Numbered from the stretch's first letter, positions 34,842 through 44,562 are shown. The stretch is 64,000 bases of DNA from Mucilaginibacter phyllosphaerae (GCF_004378255.1 NZ_SNQG01000003.1:310001-374000), one strand, 5' to 3'. Notes: generated by a model not told the origin, from the sequence alone. Translations and numbers: made by a program.

Positions 34842-36530
34842 ATGAAAATGATCAGTAAGATAAGTAAAATAGTATTAGCACTGACGCTTGTAGGTTCATC
34901 AGTTTTTGCGCAGAGTATAGCCGATGCAAAAAAAGCGATTGATGCCGAGCAGTTCCAGAAAGCTAAATCGATGCTTAAAAATTTAACCGTTACACAAGCT
35001 ACCAAGGATGAGAATTTCTTTTACCTGGGCTGGGTGTACATTCTTCAGGAGTATCCGGATTCTGCAAAAACCATTTTTCAGAAAGGTATTGCCGTTAACC
35101 CAAAATCAGCATTAAACTATGCAGGTTTAGGTGCCGCAGCATTTTTAGATAAAGACAGGAATACCGCTACTACAAATTTTAACCAGGCAGTTGCACTGGC
35201 AGGTAAGGATAGCAAACCGTATTTATACGTGGGCCGGGCATACCTGCTGAACGATGTAGACGGTAAGGTACCGGCTGCCGATGCTAATGCTGCAATAGCG
35301 GTATTAACCAAAGGTAAAACCGTAAATCCTAAAGATGCCGAGATACTGGTAGCCCTGGGCGATGCGTTGCGCACACAAAGTAAAAACACCGAAGCCCTGA
35401 GTAACTACCAGGCAGCTTTAGATCTTGATCCGAAGCTGGCCCATGCTAAAGTTGCTACAGGTGTTATCTGGAAATATGCCAACAACTTTGAAAGCTCAGA
35501 AACTGAATTTAAGGCAGCTTTAGCTATCGACCCTAACTACGGCCCTGCTTACCGCGAGTGGGCAGAAACAGATGTACGCTGGGCGTTTTCTGATCCTAAA
35601 ATGGCATCAGCAAAAATTAAGGAAGCTACCGAGCAGTACAAAAAATACCTGTCGTTAACTGATCTGTCTATAGAATCTCGCTTGCGTTATGCGGATTTCT
35701 TACTATTGTCTGGTGATTTTAAAACCTTACAAACAGAAGCACAATCATTATCAGGTGCAGCTAACAGCAACTTAAAGGTTTATCGTTATTTAGGATACGC
35801 CGGTTACGAGAATAAAGATTATCCGGCTGGTTTAGCCGCGATAAATACCTGGATCACTAAAGCAGACCCGAAGCGTATCATCCCGCGTGATTATGTTTAC
35901 CTGGGCCGTTTACAAATTGCTTCTAAGCAAGATTCATTAGGTATAGCTTCTTTACGTAAAGCCATCGCAATTGATACCACACAGGTAGATGTTTATCCGG
36001 AAATTGCTAAATCGCTTTACGGGCAAAAGAAATATCTTGAAGCTGCCGAGGCTTATAATGTTTTCACTAAAAAAGGCCGTGGCGTTAAGTTGTTAGATCA
36101 CTTCTATGAAGGTATTAGTTATTATTTTGCATATGACGATAAAAAGCCGGGTGCAGATTCAATAATAGCCAAAGCAGATTCAGCGTTTAGCTATGTAAAC
36201 CAAAAAAGCCCAACAACTGCTGATGCTTATCTTTATCGTGCACGTGTAAACGAGCTGAAAGATAAAGACCGTAATAACATTGTAGGTTATGCCAAGCCTT
36301 TTTACGAAAAATATATTGAAGTAACCAATGCTAAAGGCGGTACGCCAACAGATAAAGTTAAAAAAGAACTTGCCGAAGCTTATGTTTACTTAGCAACTTA
36401 TGCCGAATTTAAAGAAAAGGATATGGCTAAGGCTACAGAAAACTACAATAAAGCTAAAGAAAATGACCCGGCTAATAAGCAGGTTATAGCGTTCTTTGCC
36501 CGTAAAGGTGGTACCGCTAAAGGCAAGTAA
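34842..36530 (+). CDS. Exported tetratricopeptide-repeat protein
   Basis: A 562-residue protein with a signal peptide (residues 1-25, ...GSSVFAQ) and about ten TPR-like helical pairs, for example NFFYLGWVYILQEYPDSAKTIFQKGI, AEILVALGDALRTQSKNTEALSNYQAAL and VYPEIAKSLYGQKKYLEAAEAYNVF. It is the last gene of the ExbB-TonB operon, 29 bases after the PstS-like gene, and a strong terminator follows. TPR proteins are common partners of periplasmic complexes; a scaffold role around the TonB machinery is an inference from gene order. Confidence 0.88.
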   Translation: MKMISKISKIVLALTLVGSSVFAQSIADAKKAIDAEQFQKAKSMLKNLTVTQATKDENFFYLGWVYILQEYPDSAKTIFQKGIAVNPKSALNYAGLGAAAFLDKDRNTATTNFNQAVALAGKDSKPYLYVGRAYLLNDVDGKVPAADANAAIAVLTKGKTVNPKDAEILVALGDALRTQSKNTEALSNYQAALDLDPKLAHAKVATGVIWKYANNFESSETEFKAALAIDPNYGPAYREWAETDVRWAFSDPKMASAKIKEATEQYKKYLSLTDLSIESRLRYADFLLLSGDFKTLQTEAQSLSGAANSNLKVYRYLGYAGYENKDYPAGLAAINTWITKADPKRIIPRDYVYLGRLQIASKQDSLGIASLRKAIAIDTTQVDVYPEIAKSLYGQKKYLEAAEAYNVFTKKGRGVKLLDHFYEGISYYFAYDDKKPGADSIIAKADSAFSYVNQKSPTTADAYLYRARVNELKDKDRNNIVGYAKPFYEKYIEVTNAKGGTPTDKVKKELAEAYVYLATYAEFKEKDMAKATENYNKAKENDPANKQVIAFFARKGGTAKGK

Positions 36531-36548
36531 TTAATACAGCATAATTTT

Positions 36549-36574
36549 AAAAAGCCCCTTAAAAGGGGCTTTTT
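36549..36574 (+). terminator. Terminator of the exbB-TPR operon
   Basis: Perfect stem AAAAAGCCCCTT / AAGGGGCTTTTT around AA, followed by more T. It starts 18 bases after the TPR stop and separates the operon from nuoA. Confidence 0.92.
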
Positions 36575-36603
36575 TATTATCCGCTCATTTGTATATTTGC
36601 AGC

Positions 36604-36975
36604 ATGGAATTAAAAAGTTTACCGGTTAACTATTTGCCCATCATATTCCAGATGCTGGTAGCAATGGGCTTTGTTGTTACAACCATGTTTGTAACCCACA
36701 AAATTGGCCCTAAGCGTGTTACTAAAGATAAGCTTACCCCGTTCGAGTCGGGTATCGAGGTAATTGGTAACGCCCGTACGCCCATGTCTATCAAATACTT
36801 CCTGGTAGCCATACTTTTTGTACTGTTTGATGTAGAGGTTATTTTTATGTATCCCTGGGCCGTAAACTTTCGCGATCTGGGCCGCGATGGGATGATAGAG
36901 ATGTTCATCTTTATGGGCACCCTGTTAGCAGGTTTCTTTTACATCATCAAAAAAGGCGCCTTAAACTGGGATTAA
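36604..36975 (+). CDS. nuoA: NADH dehydrogenase subunit A
   Basis: A 123-residue membrane subunit of complex I with three spans (about residues 8-28, 62-82 and 92-112). The loop after span one has TPFESGIEVIGNARTPMSIKYFLVAILF, with the conserved ExG...R pattern of NuoA, and the second span is followed by FDVEVIFMYPWA. ATG 36604 is chosen over an upstream in-frame start. It begins the nuo locus; a -7-like box TATATTTG lies only four bases upstream, so the transcript may be nearly leaderless. Confidence 0.96.
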   Translation: MELKSLPVNYLPIIFQMLVAMGFVVTTMFVTHKIGPKRVTKDKLTPFESGIEVIGNARTPMSIKYFLVAILFVLFDVEVIFMYPWAVNFRDLGRDGMIEMFIFMGTLLAGFFYIIKKGALNWD

Positions 36976-37119
36976 TCATTCCGGGTCAACTTTCATCATC
37001 CGGGCGATGGGTTGCAAAATCCCTTGCGGTAAATTAATGATGTTAGCGCCTAATAGTTTAGATTGATTCTAAATATATTCCTGTGCATTCATAGTGTATT
37101 CGTTACAACGTATTTATTG

Positions 37120-37127
37120 TAAATTTG
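37120..37127 (+). promoter_or_regulatory. Possible nuoB promoter box
   Basis: TAAATTTG matches TAnnTTTG, 43 bases before nuoB in an unusual 195-base gap after nuoA. No clear -33 element. It may allow nuoB onward to be transcribed apart from nuoA. Confidence 0.4.
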
Positions 37128-37170
37128 CCTATCGGTTTAACTGATGAGTTAATTTTATTGATAAGAATTA

Positions 37171-37713
37171 ATGAGTGATATTCAAATAGTTGAGGCTCCG
37201 GCAGGTGTAGAAGGATCTGGTTTTTTTGCCACATCAATGGATAAGGCGATCGGGCTGGCGCGTTCCAACTCGTTATGGCCGCTTCCATTCGCAACATCCT
37301 GCTGCGGTATCGAGTTTATGGCTACCATGGGTTCGCATTACGATTTAAGCAGGTTTGGCGCCGAGCGTTTAAGCTTTTCGCCCCGCCAGGCAGATCTTTT
37401 AATGGTAATGGGTACCATATCTAAAAAAATGGGCCCGGTTTTACGCCAGGTTTACCTGCAAATGGCAGAACCGCGCTGGGTGATGGCTGTTGGTGCCTGC
37501 GCATCAAGCGGCGGTATCTTTGATACCTACTCTGTTTTGCAGGGTATTGACGAAGTTATCCCGGTGGATGTGTACGTGCCCGGCTGCCCGCCACGCCCCG
37601 AAGCGATTATTGACGGTTTTATGGCTATCCAGCAATTGGTTAGAACAGAATCTTTACGCCGCCGTGAAGAGCCTAAATACCAGGAATTGCTGGCTAAATA
37701 CGGAATTCAATAA
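37171..37713 (+). CDS. nuoB: NADH dehydrogenase subunit B
   Basis: A 180-residue peripheral subunit holding cluster N2, the last iron-sulfur centre before quinone. The four ligands are visible: the adjacent pair in FATSCCGIEFMA, the Cys in VGACASSGG and that in YVPGCPPRPE. The stop and the nuoC start share one base (TAATG), so translation is coupled. Length is normal for the family. Confidence 0.97.
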   Translation: MSDIQIVEAPAGVEGSGFFATSMDKAIGLARSNSLWPLPFATSCCGIEFMATMGSHYDLSRFGAERLSFSPRQADLLMVMGTISKKMGPVLRQVYLQMAEPRWVMAVGACASSGGIFDTYSVLQGIDEVIPVDVYVPGCPPRPEAIIDGFMAIQQLVRTESLRRREEPKYQELLAKYGIQ

Positions 37714-38216
37714 TGGGTAAAATAGCTAACGAAACGCTTTTACAAAAGCTTACAGATAAATTTGGCGAACAGGTTGCCCAAACAGGTGCTGATTATGGCC
37801 TGCTTACGGTAGAAACCAATAAAGAAGTTATTACGGATGTTTTAACTTTTTTAAAAACAGATGCAGCCCTGCAGTTTATCTTTTTAACAGATCTTACTGC
37901 CATTCATTACCCGGATCAAGAAAAGCAGATAGGTGTAATTTACCACCTGCATAGCTTAACAACAAACACCCGCATTCGTATAAAGGTGTTCCTGACATTG
38001 GATGACCTGCATATCCCAACGGCATCAACCATTTGGGATGGTGCCAACTGGATGGAGCGCGAAACATACGACTTTTTTGGGGTGATATTTGACGGCCACC
38101 CGGATCTGCGCCGGATACTGAATGTTGATGACATGACGGTATTCCCGATGAGGAAAGAATTCCCGCTGGAAGATCCAAACCGTATTGATAAAAAAGATTA
38201 CTTTTTCGGGAGATAA
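37713..38216 (+). CDS. nuoC: NADH dehydrogenase subunit C
   Basis: A 167-residue peripheral-arm subunit (30-kDa family). The C-terminal signature is present: WDGANWMERETYDFFGVIFDGHPDLRRILN and a final FPLEDPNRIDKKDY. It packs against NuoD near the quinone site. It is separate from nuoD, unlike the fused NuoCD of enterobacteria, and nuoD begins six bases later. Confidence 0.95.
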   Translation: MGKIANETLLQKLTDKFGEQVAQTGADYGLLTVETNKEVITDVLTFLKTDAALQFIFLTDLTAIHYPDQEKQIGVIYHLHSLTTNTRIRIKVFLTLDDLHIPTASTIWDGANWMERETYDFFGVIFDGHPDLRRILNVDDMTVFPMRKEFPLEDPNRIDKKDYFFGR

Positions 38217-38222
38217 TATAAG

Positions 38223-39434
38223 ATGCAAAACCACCCGGTATATACCGACAACGATCCGCAAACCGAATACTCTACGCTCAACCTGGGCCCCACACACCCT
38301 GCAACCCACGGCGTGTTCCAGAACGTGCTGCAGATGGATGGCGAACGTATTGTTAGCGGCGTATCAACCATTGGCTACATACACCGTGCATTTGAAAAAA
38401 TTGCCGAGCACCGCCCATTTTACCAGATAACGCCACTTACCGACAGGCTTAACTATTGCTCGTCGCCCATCAACAACATGGGCTGGCACATGACGGTAGA
38501 AAAACTGCTGAACATACAAACGCCAAAACGTGTAGATTACATGCGTGTAATTATCATGGAACTGGCCCGCATTGCAGATCATATCATCTGTAATGGTGTA
38601 TTGGGCGTAGATACAGGCGCGTTTACAGGTTTCTTGTACATGATGGAGCATCGCGAAGAGATCTACGAGATCTACGAAGAGATCTGCGGCTCGCGTTTAA
38701 CAACCAACATTGGCCGTATAGGTGGTTTCGAGCGTAATTTTAATAAAATTGCCTTCGATAAGATCCGTAAGTTCCTGGTAAGGTTCCCGCCGGTATTACG
38801 GGAATTTGAAGCCCTGTTTAACCGTAACCGCATCTTTGTAGACCGTACAAAAGGTGTAGCTGCTGTTACTGCAGAGCAGGCATTAAGCTACAGCTGGAGC
38901 GGCCCTATATTGCGCGCCACCGGTGTAGATTATGATGTTAGGGCGATGGAGCCGTATTCCTCTTACGAGGATTTTGACTTTGAAGTACCTGTTGGCGAGA
39001 ATGGCGACGTTTATAACCGCTTTTTGGTACGTAACGAAGAAATGTGGCAAAGCCTGCGCATTATTGAGCAGGCGCTGAACAAAATAGAAAAAGAACCAAC
39101 CGATATATTCCACGCGGATGTACCGGCCTTTTATCTGCCTCCAAAAGAGGAAGTATATAATAACATGGAAGCCCTGATCTATCACTTTAAAATTGTGATG
39201 GGCGAGGTGGATACCCCAACTGCCGAAGTTTACCACGCAGTAGAAGGTGCCAACGGCGAACTGGGCTTTTACCTGGTTAACGATGGTGGCCGCTCGCCGT
39301 ACCGTTTGCATTTCCGCAGGCCAAGTTTCATCAATTACCAGATGTACGCGCCCATGAGCAAGGGGATGTTATTATCTGATGCTATTATTAACATGAGTAG
39401 TTTAAACGTTATAGCCGGAGAGTTAGATGCTTAG
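38223..39434 (+). CDS. nuoD: NADH dehydrogenase subunit D
   Basis: A 403-residue peripheral-arm subunit (49-kDa family) forming the quinone-binding cavity with NuoB. Landmarks: LGPTHPATHGVFQ near the N-terminus with the quinone-head His, TDRLNYCSSPINNMGW, RIGGFERNFN and the C-terminal FINYQMYAPMSKGMLLSDAIINMSSLN. It ends GELDA, and the nuoE start lies eight bases inside its 3' end. Confidence 0.97.
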   Translation: MQNHPVYTDNDPQTEYSTLNLGPTHPATHGVFQNVLQMDGERIVSGVSTIGYIHRAFEKIAEHRPFYQITPLTDRLNYCSSPINNMGWHMTVEKLLNIQTPKRVDYMRVIIMELARIADHIICNGVLGVDTGAFTGFLYMMEHREEIYEIYEEICGSRLTTNIGRIGGFERNFNKIAFDKIRKFLVRFPPVLREFEALFNRNRIFVDRTKGVAAVTAEQALSYSWSGPILRATGVDYDVRAMEPYSSYEDFDFEVPVGENGDVYNRFLVRNEEMWQSLRIIEQALNKIEKEPTDIFHADVPAFYLPPKEEVYNNMEALIYHFKIVMGEVDTPTAEVYHAVEGANGELGFYLVNDGGRSPYRLHFRRPSFINYQMYAPMSKGMLLSDAIINMSSLNVIAGELDA

Positions 39435-39951
39435 TGTACAGGATACCAATACCCCGGTAACATTTTCGCCGGAGCTGATCAGCAAATTTGCTGATGTGGT
39501 GAGCCGTTACCCCGAGGGGAAACAAAAATCGGCCTTATTGCCCATACTGCATTTGGTACAGGCCGAGTTTGGCTGGACAAGCGTACCCGCCATGGATAAA
39601 GTGGCCGAATACCTTGCTATCCAGCCGATAGAGGTTTATGAGGTGGCATCATTTTACACCATGTACTTTTTAAAGCCGCAAGGCAAGTATATGTTAGAGG
39701 TTTGCCGTACCGGCCCCTGCGAAATTGTGGGTGCAACGCCGATAATGGAGCATATAGAAAAAACGCTGGGTGTTAAGGAAGGTGATGTTACCCCCGATGG
39801 CTTATTTAGCTGGAGAGGTGTAGAATGCCTTGCTGCCTGTGGCTTTGGCCCGGTGCTGCAAATTGGCCCCGAATATACTTTTTACGAAAATTTAACCACC
39901 GAATCAGTTGATAAACTGATTGGCGACCTAAAAGGAAAGGCGAACAACTAA
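39427..39951 (+). CDS. nuoE: NADH dehydrogenase subunit E
   Basis: A 174-residue thioredoxin-like subunit with one [2Fe-2S] cluster (N1a). The four ligands follow the order C-x4-C...C-x3-C: VCRTGPCEIVG and GVECLAACGFGPVLQ. The N-terminal helical half (ISKFADVVSRYPEGKQKSALLPILHLVQ) is usual. It overlaps nuoD by eight bases and nuoF by one. Confidence 0.96.
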   Translation: MLSVQDTNTPVTFSPELISKFADVVSRYPEGKQKSALLPILHLVQAEFGWTSVPAMDKVAEYLAIQPIEVYEVASFYTMYFLKPQGKYMLEVCRTGPCEIVGATPIMEHIEKTLGVKEGDVTPDGLFSWRGVECLAACGFGPVLQIGPEYTFYENLTTESVDKLIGDLKGKANN

Positions 39952-41315
39952 TGGCACGTAAATTACTTTTAGAACATATAAACGTACCCGGCATCAATAC
40001 ATTCGATGTTTACCGCTCAAAAGGCGGTTACGCTGCTGTTGAAAAAGCCCTGAAAACCCTTACCCCTGACGAAGTGGTAGAAGAGGTTAAAAAATCGGGC
40101 TTGCGCGGCCGTGGTGGTGCAGGTTTCCCTACCGGGATGAAATGGAGCTTTCTGGCCAAACCGGAGGGTGTTGCCCGTTACCTGGTTTGTAATGCCGACG
40201 AATCTGAACCCGGTACCTTTAAAGACCGTTATCTGATGACCCATATCCCTCATTTATTGATTGAGGGCATGATCGTAGCCAGCTTTGCGCTGGGTGCAAA
40301 AACATCATACATATACGTACGCGGCGAAATGATGCCGCAGATCCGTATCCTGGAAAAAGCTATCGCCGAAGCAAAGGCAAAAGGCTTTTTAGGTAAAAAT
40401 ATTTTAGGCACAGGTTACGATCTGGAGCTTTATGTACAACCGGGTGGTGGCGCTTATATCTGTGGTGAAGAAACCGCTTTGTTAGAATCACTGGAAGGTA
40501 AACGTGGTAACCCAAGGATCAAACCACCGTTCCCGGCTATTGCAGGTTTGTATGGCTGCCCTACCGTGGTTAACAACGTAGAATCTATTGCAGCCGTTGT
40601 GCCTATCATTAACGAAGGTGGAGACGAGTATGCCAAATTAGGTATAGGCCGCAGTACCGGTACTAAACTGATCTCTGCCGGTGGCAACCTGCGTAAACCG
40701 GGTGTTTACGAAATTGACCTGGGATTACCGGTTGAAGAATTTTTATACAGCGACGAATATTGTGGCGGTATTGCCAACGGCAAGCGTTTAAAAGCGGTTG
40801 TTGCGGGTGGTTCATCCGTACCCATTTTACCGGCTAACCTGTTCCTGAAAACCATTAATAACGAAGCCCGCCTGATGAGCTATGAATCATTAGCTGATGG
40901 TGGTTTTGTAAGTGGTACTATGATGGGATCTGGTGGTTTCATCGCTTATGACGAAGACCAGTGTATTGTAAGAAACACCTGGAACTTTGCCCGTTTCTAT
41001 CATCACGAAAGCTGCGGACAATGTTCGCCTTGCCGCGAAGGTACCGGCTGGATGGAAAAAGTTTTACACCGCCTGGAATACGGCCATGGTAAAATGAGCG
41101 ATATGGACCTGCTGGTTGATGTATCTAAAAAGATAGAAGGTAATACGATTTGTCCGCTTGGCGACGCAGCAGCATGGCCGGTAGCCAGCGCTATCCGCCA
41201 TTTCAGGGACGAGTTTGAATGGCATGTAACGCATCCGCATGAAGCAACAACCAGGAATTTTGGTATTGCACATTATGCAGATCCGTTGCCGAAGTTAGAA
41301 GAAGCAGCAGGGTAA
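39951..41315 (+). CDS. nuoF: NADH dehydrogenase subunit F
   Basis: A 454-residue subunit holding FMN, the NADH site and one [4Fe-4S] cluster (N3). Motifs: [14 protein letters not shown] (NADH and FMN loop), [25 protein letters not shown], and the cluster ligands in [15 protein letters not shown] plus the later [14 protein letters not shown]. It is followed by a 132-base gap containing a palindromic repeat before nuoG, the first break in an otherwise overlapping run from nuoB. Confidence 0.97.
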   Translation: MARKLLLEHINVPGINTFDVYRSKGGYAAVEKALKTLTPDEVVEEVKKSGLRGRGGAGFPTGMKWSFLAKPEGVARYLVCNADESEPGTFKDRYLMTHIPHLLIEGMIVASFALGAKTSYIYVRGEMMPQIRILEKAIAEAKAKGFLGKNILGTGYDLELYVQPGGGAYICGEETALLESLEGKRGNPRIKPPFPAIAGLYGCPTVVNNVESIAAVVPIINEGGDEYAKLGIGRSTGTKLISAGGNLRKPGVYEIDLGLPVEEFLYSDEYCGGIANGKRLKAVVAGGSSVPILPANLFLKTINNEARLMSYESLADGGFVSGTMMGSGGFIAYDEDQCIVRNTWNFARFYHHESCGQCSPCREGTGWMEKVLHRLEYGHGKMSDMDLLVDVSKKIEGNTICPLGDAAAWPVASAIRHFRDEFEWHVTHPHEATTRNFGIAHYADPLPKLEEAAG

Positions 41316-41333
41316 GTCAAAATTAAAAGCGTT

Positions 41334-41390
41334 GTCAGTCTGAGCTTGTCGAAGACTAATTCGCTAATGCTTCGACAAGCTCAGCATGAC
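41334..41390. repeat. Palindromic dispersed repeat between nuoF and nuoG
   Basis: Arms GTCAGTCTGAGCTTGTCGAAG and CTTCGACAAGCTCAGCATGAC differ by two bases out of 21 in the stem and enclose about 15 bases. The arm core TTCGACAAGCTCAG(C) is a repeat I know from many Bacteroidota genomes. In the nuo mRNA it would be a stable hairpin without a T-run. Confidence 0.9.
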
Positions 41391-41447
41391 AAAGTATAAG
41401 AATAGTAATCGCCACAAGGCGACAAATAAATAAGGACGATAAGTCAA

Positions 41448-42446
41448 ATGAAAGTTACGATAGACGGATTTCCTATTGAAGTAGAAGCCGGGACAAGCAT
41501 CCTGAACGCCGCAAGGCTGATAGGTGGCGACATTGTTCCGCCGGCTATGTGCTATTACTCTAAGCTGGAAGGCAGTGGCGGTAAATGCCGTACCTGTTTG
41601 GTACAGGTAACCAAAGGTTCTGAAAAAGACCCGCGCCCAATGCCCAAGCTGGTAGCAAGCTGCCGCACCACGGTAATGGACGGTATGGAAGTGAAAAACA
41701 TCACTTCGCCGGAGGTTATCGAGGCACGTAAAGGTGTGGTAGAGATGTTGCTGATCAACCACCCGCTGGATTGCCCGGTGTGCGACCAGGCAGGTGAGTG
41801 CCATCTGCAGGATCTGGGTTATGAGCATGGCGCGGCCAAAACCCGTTACGAGTTTGACCGCCGTACCTTCGAGAAGATTGACATAGGCGACAAGATACAG
41901 TTGCATATGACCCGTTGCATTCTTTGCTACCGCTGTGTATTCACTGCCGACCAGATCACCGATCACCGCATCCACGGTATCTTGAACCGCGGCGATCATT
42001 CAGAGATCTCTACCTACATCCAAAAAGCCGTTGATAACGACTTTAGTGGTAACGTAATTGATGTATGCCCGGTAGGCGCTTTAACGGATAAAACTTTCCG
42101 CTTTAAAAACCGTGTGTGGTTTACTAAGCCGGTTGAGGCGCATCGCGAATGCGAAAACCCTAAATGCTGCGGTAAGGTTACCCTGTGGTATAAGGGCGAA
42201 GATGTGATCCGTGTAACGGCACGTAAGGATGAATACGGCGAAGCAGAAGAGTTTATTTGCAACACCTGCCGTTTTGACAAAAAGAAAACCAGTGACTGGG
42301 TGATAGAAGGCCCGCGTAAAGTATCGCATAAATCTGTTATCAGCTCAAACCACTACGATACGCTAAAACCGCTGCCGGTTGTAAAAACTAACCCGGTATT
42401 GATGGAAGCGAATAAAGAACAATTTGAAAGGGAGACACGCCTGTAA
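41448..42446 (+). CDS. nuoG: NADH dehydrogenase subunit G, short form without the molybdopterin-type domain
   Basis: A 332-residue subunit with the iron-sulfur part of NuoG: a plant-ferredoxin-like [2Fe-2S] domain (CYYSKLEGSGGKCRTC), the His-Cys3 cluster in HPLDCPVCDQAGECHLQ, a [4Fe-4S] site in RCILCYRCV...VIDVCPVGAL, and a further Cys-rich part (CENPKCCGK and ICNTCRFDKK). It stops there, whereas E. coli NuoG runs to about 900 residues. The short form is usual in Bacteroidota as I recall and there is no frameshift. It overlaps nuoH by one base. Confidence 0.93.
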   Translation: MKVTIDGFPIEVEAGTSILNAARLIGGDIVPPAMCYYSKLEGSGGKCRTCLVQVTKGSEKDPRPMPKLVASCRTTVMDGMEVKNITSPEVIEARKGVVEMLLINHPLDCPVCDQAGECHLQDLGYEHGAAKTRYEFDRRTFEKIDIGDKIQLHMTRCILCYRCVFTADQITDHRIHGILNRGDHSEISTYIQKAVDNDFSGNVIDVCPVGALTDKTFRFKNRVWFTKPVEAHRECENPKCCGKVTLWYKGEDVIRVTARKDEYGEAEEFICNTCRFDKKKTSDWVIEGPRKVSHKSVISSNHYDTLKPLPVVKTNPVLMEANKEQFERETRL

Positions 42447-43477
42447 TGGAATTAGCAGATATCGCCATAAAATTTGGGCTCATCATCATCATCTTTGCTA
42501 TTAGCCTGGTGGTAGCTATGTATTCTACCTATGCCGAGCGCAAAATAGCAGCATTTTTTCAGGACAGGGTTGGCCCTAACCGTGCAGGCCCCTGGGGTAT
42601 TTTACAACCCATGGCCGATGGTGCCAAAATGTTTATGAAGGAAGAGATCATCCCGACCAATGCAACACCGTTCCTGTTTATTGTTGGCCCATCATTGGCT
42701 ATATTAACAGCTTGTATCGGTTCTGCAGTAATTCCATGGGGGCAAAACCTGGTAATTGGTGATAAAGTTATCCCCTTGCAGGTTACAGATATTAATGTAG
42801 GCATCCTTTACATCTTTGGTGTAGTATCCTTAGGTGTATATGGCGTGATGATAGGCGGCTGGGCATCTAATAATAAATACTCTTTATTAGGGGCTATCCG
42901 CGCAGCATCACAAAACATCAGCTACGAAATTTCGATGGGGCTTTCTATTATCGCCCTGTTAATGGTTACCGGTACCTTAAGCCTGGGCGAAATTGCCCAG
43001 CAGCAGCATGGCTGGCACTGGAATGTATTGTATCAGCCGGTAGGTTTCCTGCTGTTTATGATCTGTGCATTTGCAGAAACCAACCGTACACCCTTTGATT
43101 TGCCCGAATGCGAAACCGAACTTGTAGGTGGTTACCATACCGAGTATTCATCCATGAAACTGGGCTTTTACCTGTTTGCCGAATATATTAACATGTTTAT
43201 ATCATCGGCAGTAATGGCTACCCTGTATTGGGGCGGTTATAACTACCCGGGTATGGATTGGGTTACAGCGCATGTCGGCCCGGTAATAGGCCCGCTGATT
43301 GGTACCGGGGTGTTTTTTGCCAAAATATTTGCTTTCATCTTCTTTTTTATGTGGGTACGCTGGACCATCCCGCGTTTCCGTTACGATCAGTTGATGGATT
43401 TGGGCTGGAAGATCCTGATCCCTTTAGCCATCGCAAATATTGTTATCACCGGTATTGTTATTACTTTTTTAAATTAG
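42446..43477 (+). CDS. nuoH: NADH dehydrogenase subunit H
   Basis: A 343-residue membrane subunit with about eight spans that joins the peripheral and membrane arms and lines the quinone tunnel. Signatures: ERKIAAFFQDRVGPNRAGPWGILQPMADGAKMFMKEE near the N-terminus and CAFAETNRTPFDLPECETELVGGYHTEYSSMKLGFY in the middle. It starts on the nuoG stop; nuoI begins 17 bases later. Confidence 0.97.
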   Translation: MELADIAIKFGLIIIIFAISLVVAMYSTYAERKIAAFFQDRVGPNRAGPWGILQPMADGAKMFMKEEIIPTNATPFLFIVGPSLAILTACIGSAVIPWGQNLVIGDKVIPLQVTDINVGILYIFGVVSLGVYGVMIGGWASNNKYSLLGAIRAASQNISYEISMGLSIIALLMVTGTLSLGEIAQQQHGWHWNVLYQPVGFLLFMICAFAETNRTPFDLPECETELVGGYHTEYSSMKLGFYLFAEYINMFISSAVMATLYWGGYNYPGMDWVTAHVGPVIGPLIGTGVFFAKIFAFIFFFMWVRWTIPRFRYDQLMDLGWKILIPLAIANIVITGIVITFLN

Positions 43478-43494
43478 AGAGAGGTTAGTTTCAA

Positions 43495-43992
43495 ATGGAA
43501 TCATTAAGTAATAAAAAGAAGCAATTAACAGTAAAGCCCCTTAACTTTTGGGAACGGGCTTACCTGCCTGCCATTGTAAGCGGCCTGGGCATCACCATGA
43601 AGCACTTCTTTAAAAAGCCGGTTACCATACAATACCCGGAGCAGAAGCGCGAGTTTTCTGAAAACTACCGCGGTATGCACTCGCTTAAGCGTGATGAGAA
43701 CGGTGCCGAGCGTTGTACCGCCTGTGGCTTATGCGCGTTATCATGCCCGGCCGAGGCTATTACCATGCAGGCTGCCGAGCGCCAGAAAGGTGAAGAAAAC
43801 CTATACCGCGAAGAGAAATATGCCGCTGTTTACGAAATAAACATGCTGCGCTGCATTTTTTGCGGCTTATGCGAAGAGGCATGCCCTAAAGAAGCTATTT
43901 ATTTAGATGGCGACATTGTGCCTTCTGATTACCTGCGCAAGGATTTTATATACGGTAAAGACAAATTAGTAGAAGCACCTTTAAATCAATAA
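43495..43992 (+). CDS. nuoI: NADH dehydrogenase subunit I
   Basis: A 165-residue peripheral subunit with two [4Fe-4S] clusters (N6a and N6b) in the ferredoxin motifs CTACGLCALSCP and CIFCGLCEEACPK. The N-terminal amphipathic part (WERAYLPAIVSGLGITMKHFF) sits on the membrane. It passes electrons from NuoG toward NuoB. A 60-base gap separates it from nuoJ. Confidence 0.97.
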   Translation: MESLSNKKKQLTVKPLNFWERAYLPAIVSGLGITMKHFFKKPVTIQYPEQKREFSENYRGMHSLKRDENGAERCTACGLCALSCPAEAITMQAAERQKGEENLYREEKYAAVYEINMLRCIFCGLCEEACPKEAIYLDGDIVPSDYLRKDFIYGKDKLVEAPLNQ

Positions 43993-44052
43993 CCAAAGTT
44001 TTATACCTTTGCGCGGCACAAAGCAGGCACAGGTATTTGTAAAATATAAACA

Positions 44053-44562
44053 ATGAGTACATTTTACTTCATCGCGTTTTTATCCATATTTTTTTCGATA
44101 CTGGTTATTTCTGCAAAAAACCCGGTGCATAGCATACTGTACCTTATACTTACCTTTTTTACTTTTACCATTCACTATATATTAATGAATGCCCAGTTTT
44201 TGGCTATCGTAAACTTTATTGTTTACATGGGCGCCATACTGGTATTGTTTTTATATACGCTGATGCTGATAAACCTGAACAAGGAGAGTGAGCCCGTTAA
44301 GCCCTTTATGGTAAAGATAGCTGCCGTATTTGGCGGTGGGGTCTTAGCGGTAGCGCTGGTATCGTCCCTAAAATCATTAGGCGTATCTGACCCGGTGGTG
44401 TTAAAGAACCCCGAGCTTGGCCTGGTAAAAAACCTGGGCAAAGTATTGTTCAACGAATTTTTATTACCGTTTGAAGTATCGTCGGTATTGCTGTTATCGG
44501 CAATGGTAGGTGCGGTATTATTGGCTACAAAAGATCCTCAAGAAACTAAAGCAACCATCTGA
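44053..44562 (+). CDS. nuoJ: NADH dehydrogenase subunit J
   Basis: A 169-residue membrane subunit with five spans. Family features: [16 protein letters not shown] in the second span and [31 protein letters not shown] with the conserved MGAI and the pi-bulge helix. Its stop overlaps the nuoK start by one base. Length is usual for the family. Confidence 0.95.
   Translation: MSTFYFIAFLSIFFSILVISAKNPVHSILYLILTFFTFTIHYILMNAQFLAIVNFIVYMGAILVLFLYTLMLINLNKESEPVKPFMVKIAAVFGGGVLAVALVSSLKSLGVSDPVVLKNPELGLVKNLGKVLFNEFLLPFEVSSVLLLSAMVGAVLLATKDPQETKATI

Noticed and set aside
41448..42446. NuoG as a frameshifted or truncated gene
   Set aside because: The stop is cleanly coupled to nuoH, and the short form fits the phylum.
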